In this document: piece by piece, positions 62,032-64,000 of the stretch
How positions within the stretch are numbered: the stretch's first letter is position 1
How the letters are laid out: each line of letters starts with the position of its first letter
NCBI GenBank assembly: GCA_937907425.1
Contig: CALCIE010000087.1
Coordinates: forward strand, 21,363 to 85,362
Direction of reading: 5' to 3'
Source: ZC4RG42 sp003242425
Lineage (GTDB): Bacteria; Pseudomonadota; Gammaproteobacteria; Burkholderiales; SG8-39
DNA: 64,000 nt
Program-made: the position numbers and the translations under genes
The notes under the pieces: model-generated
Seen by the model: the letters and a program-made list of their open reading frames with translations, nothing else
Databases searched by the model: none
Told to the model about the DNA's origin: nothing

Positions 62032-62648
62032 GCCAGCAGTTCCTCCATCCGAGCGACCGCCTGCTTGGTCAGGAGCACGTTCTTGAAGTGCACCAGGGCC
62101 ACCGGATCGGCTTCGGTCACGTTGAGCACCAGCACATTGGGCAGGTTGCGCGACGACAGATACAGGTTCTCGTCGATGTTGTCGGTGAGCACCAGAACCT
62201 CGTCGAGCCCCATCTGCTTGATCTTCTGCGCCAGCAGCTTGGTCTTGGGCGCCTCGACCTTGAACTCCTCGACCACCTTGAGACGGTCTTCGCGCACCAG
62301 CTGCGACAGGATCGAAGCGATGCCGGCGCGGTACATCTTCTTGTTCACCTTCTGGGTGAAGTTCTCGTTGGGGCTGGCGGGGAAGATCTTGCCGCCGCCG
62401 CGCCACAGCGGGCTGGACGCCTTACCGGCGCGGGCGCGGCCCGTGCCCTTCTGGCGCCAGGGTTTCTTCTTCGACTTGTTGACCTCGCCGCGGCCCTTCT
62501 GCGCGCGCGTGCCGGCACGCGCGTTCGCCTGATAGGCGACGACGATCTGGTGAATCAGTGCTTCGTTGTACTCGCGGCCGAACAGCGCGTCGGAAGCCGG
62601 CAGGGTCGCGGTGCTCTGGCCTTGATCGTTGATCAGTTTCAGATCCAT
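62028..62648 (-). CDS. rplD: 50S ribosomal protein L4
   Basis: 206 residues from ATG 62648, overlapping the rplC stop by one base. Extended loop AQKGRGEVNKSKKKPWRQKG lines the exit tunnel. In E. coli L4 represses the S10 operon; inference only here. Confidence 0.98.
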   Translation of the reverse strand: MDLKLINDQGQSTATLPASDALFGREYNEALIHQIVVAYQANARAGTRAQKGRGEVNKSKKKPWRQKGTGRARAGKASSPLWRGGGKIFPASPNENFTQKVNKKMYRAGIASILSQLVREDRLKVVEEFKVEAPKTKLLAQKIKQMGLDEVLVLTDNIDENLYLSSRNLPNVLVLNVTEADPVALVHFKNVLLTKQAVARMEELLA

Positions 62649-63292
62649 CACGCGGCTCCTTTCACAGCGGGCCGCACGATCAGGTGCCCGCCCTTGCTAC
62701 CAGGCACGCTGCCCTTGACGAGCAGCAGGCCGCGCTCCGTATCGACGCGCAGCACCTCCAGGTTCTGTACCGTGACTTTCACCGCACCCAGATGGCCCGG
62801 CATCTTCTTGCCGGGGAACACGCGGCCCGGGTCCTGGGCCTGACCGGTCGAACCGGGCGTGTTGTGGGACAGCGAGTTGCCGTGGCTGGCGCGGTTGGAG
62901 GAGAAGTTGTGACGCTTGATGACACCGGCAAAACCCTTACCGATGCTGGTGCCGGTGACATCCACCTTCTGGCCCGGCTTGAAGAGATCCACGCCGAGCG
63001 TGCTGCCGACCTGGATGTTGGCGAGCTCTTCCTCGCTGACGCGGAATTCCTTCGTCACCACGCCCGCTTCCACGCCGGCCTTGGCGAAATGGCCGGCCAT
63101 GGGCTTGGTCACGCGCGAGGGGCGGCGCTTGCCGTAGGTCACTTGCACCGCGGTATAACCGTCGGTGTCCGGCTTCTTGATTTGGGCCACGCGATTGCCG
63201 GCCACGTCCAGCACCGTCACCGGGACGGAATCCCCGTCGTCGGTGAAAATGCGGGTCATGCCGACCTTGCGGCCGACGAGTCCCAGACTCAT
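62648..63292 (-). CDS. rplC: 50S ribosomal protein L3
   Basis: 214 residues. Tip loop HGNSLSHNTPGSTGQAQDPG contains the glutamine methylated in E. coli. Assembly initiator of the 50S subunit. Preceded by an unusual 141-base gap containing a hairpin. Confidence 0.98.
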   Translation of the reverse strand: MSLGLVGRKVGMTRIFTDDGDSVPVTVLDVAGNRVAQIKKPDTDGYTAVQVTYGKRRPSRVTKPMAGHFAKAGVEAGVVTKEFRVSEEELANIQVGSTLGVDLFKPGQKVDVTGTSIGKGFAGVIKRHNFSSNRASHGNSLSHNTPGSTGQAQDPGRVFPGKKMPGHLGAVKVTVQNLEVLRVDTERGLLLVKGSVPGSKGGHLIVRPAVKGAA

Positions 63293-63402
63293 TGTTATTT
63301 CTCCTGTCGGAGTGCCAACTACAATTGGTTGGCGGGTTTCAAAAAATTCAAAGCCGAGCTTCGCCAGGGTTCGCTACGCTCGGTGCACTTCCATTCACGG
63401 CC

Positions 63403-63425
63403 GACCCGCGCAGGCCGCGCGGGTC
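63403..63425 (-). promoter_or_regulatory. Hairpin between rpsJ and rplC
   Basis: Perfect 9-bp stem with a five-base loop, GACCCGCGC and GCGCGGGTC, eight bases after the rpsJ stop. No U-tract follows. Could be a processing or attenuation structure inside the S10 operon. Confidence 0.4.
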
Positions 63426-63433
63426 TTCGAGCG

Positions 63434-63748
63434 TTACAGCTTGATTTCGACGTCCACGCCCGCGGGCAGGTCGAGTTTCATCAACGCATCGACCGTCTTG
63501 TCGGTCGGGTCGATGATGTCCATCAGCCGCTGATGCGTGCGGATCTCGAACTGGTCCCGCGACGTCTTGTTCACGTGCGGCGAACGCAGCACGTTGAAAC
63601 GCTCGATACGGGTGGGCAGGGGGACCGGGCCCTTCACCACTGCGCCGGTGCGCTTCGCCGTGTCGACGATTTCCAGCGCGGACTGGTCGATCAGCTTGTA
63701 ATCAAACGCCTTGAGGCGAATGCGAATCTTCTGACTGGCTAGGGCCAT
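63434..63748 (-). CDS. rpsJ: 30S ribosomal protein S10 (NusE)
   Basis: 104 residues, IRIRLKAFDYKLIDQSALEI and HQRLMDIIDPTDKTVDALM. Also NusE in transcription antitermination. First gene of the S10 operon, AGGAAAG seven bases before the ATG. Confidence 0.98.
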   Translation of the reverse strand: MALASQKIRIRLKAFDYKLIDQSALEIVDTAKRTGAVVKGPVPLPTRIERFNVLRSPHVNKTSRDQFEIRTHQRLMDIIDPTDKTVDALMKLDLPAGVDVEIKL

Positions 63749-63790
63749 GTGCTTTCCTGCTCAAAATCTGTCAAAGAACGAAGGCGCGGG

Positions 63791-63819
63791 ATTATACGCT
63801 TCCCGCGCCCGGTTGTCTT
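63791..63819 (-). promoter_or_regulatory. S10 operon promoter
   Basis: Leftward strand: AAGACA and TATAAT with a 17-base spacer, giving a leader of roughly 36 bases to rpsJ. The -10 is a perfect consensus; the -35 has four of six matches. A 9-bp inverted repeat (GGCGCGGGA, 63783-63791; TCCCGCGCC, 63801-63809) flanks the -10. Confidence 0.65.
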
Positions 63820-63826
63820 GCCTGCC

Positions 63827-63845
63827 CCCGGTGCGAGGCACCGGG
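63827..63845 (-). terminator. GC-rich hairpin between tuf and the S10 promoter
   Basis: CCCGGTGC and GCACCGGG form an 8-bp stem around GAG. It lies between the tuf stop and the rpsJ promoter and may terminate or attenuate tuf transcription, but no U-tract is present. Confidence 0.35.
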
Positions 63846-63945
63846 TCCTGGTCGGGTGCGCAGGTCCCTGGGCCGGCGCCCGTCCTGTCCGGCCGCCGGA
63901 ACCGGTCCGGCCGCCGGGGCCGGGACCACGCCCGGCCGGGTTCCC

Positions 63946-64000
63946 TTACTCGATGATCTTGGTGACCACGCCGGCGCCGACGGTACGGCCCCCTTCGCGG
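63946..64000 (-). CDS. tuf: Elongation factor Tu, C-terminal end (cut by window edge)
   Basis: The final 17 residues REGGRTVGAGVVTKIIE and a stop are present; this is the invariant EF-Tu C-terminus. The rest lies beyond the window. It precedes the S10 operon as in many Betaproteobacteria. Confidence 0.93.
   Translation of the reverse strand, partial: REGGRTVGAGVVTKIIE

Overview
The window is GC-rich chromosomal DNA, almost certainly from a betaproteobacterium. The ribosomal block on the right (49.5-64 kb) has infA between secY and rpmJ, an order characteristic of Betaproteobacteria, and the protein families elsewhere fit that group. I see no tRNA, rRNA, CRISPR array, insertion sequence or prophage. 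The window opens inside a TetR-type regulator and closes inside tuf (EF-Tu).

Left part (1-24.7 kb). A beta-oxidation operon (TetR-type regulator, FadE, thiolase, FadJ-type multifunctional protein, YciA-like thioesterase) forms one rightward unit. It is followed by a PdeM-like phosphoesterase with altered metal motifs coupled to an unknown gene, and by a CheR-type methyltransferase coupled to a hybrid histidine kinase. Then come an RlmI-type rRNA methyltransferase, a secreted CHRD-domain protein with a PEP-CTERM-like tail, and a phosphatase-synthase fusion that makes the osmolyte glucosylglycerol. Housekeeping and small unknown genes follow: DUF1289, a histidine phosphatase, a sodium/solute symporter, DUF488, a 664-residue Ala/Glu coiled-coil protein, a glutathione transferase, DUF1992, NnrU and an EF-hand protein.

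Middle part (24.7-48.6 kb). A complete tripartite RND efflux operon (periplasmic adaptor, MexF-like pump, NodT-type outer-membrane channel) is headed by an alpha/beta hydrolase lacking its catalytic serine and is divergent from a LysR regulator. Rightward genes then encode a PYROXD2-like oxidoreductase, an APC permease, a Tat-signal methyltransferase, and the 6-phosphogluconate dehydrogenase/gluconokinase pair. Leftward genes include a class II aldolase, a spermidine-synthase-fold protein, a VOC protein, a coupled HSL esterase/MFS pair, a ceramidase-like membrane protein, a Tat-exported transglutaminase-fold protein, a TlpA-like thioredoxin, ferredoxin-NADP reductase, DUF3301 and an aldo/keto reductase. 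DUF423 and a MOFRL glycerate kinase read rightward.

Right part (48.5-64 kb). An AT-rich island of about 270 bp carries a long imperfect dyad and leads into an orphan 58-residue membrane protein. After two terminators, the S10, spc and alpha ribosomal operons run leftward from rpsJ to rplQ without interruption. Promoter-like sequences before rpsJ and before rplN both overlap GC-rich palindromes.

The most interesting signals are the AT-rich island with its small protein, the inactive-looking hydrolase leading the efflux operon, the glucosylglycerol enzyme, the Tat-signal methyltransferase and the giant Ala/Glu coiled coil. None is proven to be a new system; all are sequence-based leads.
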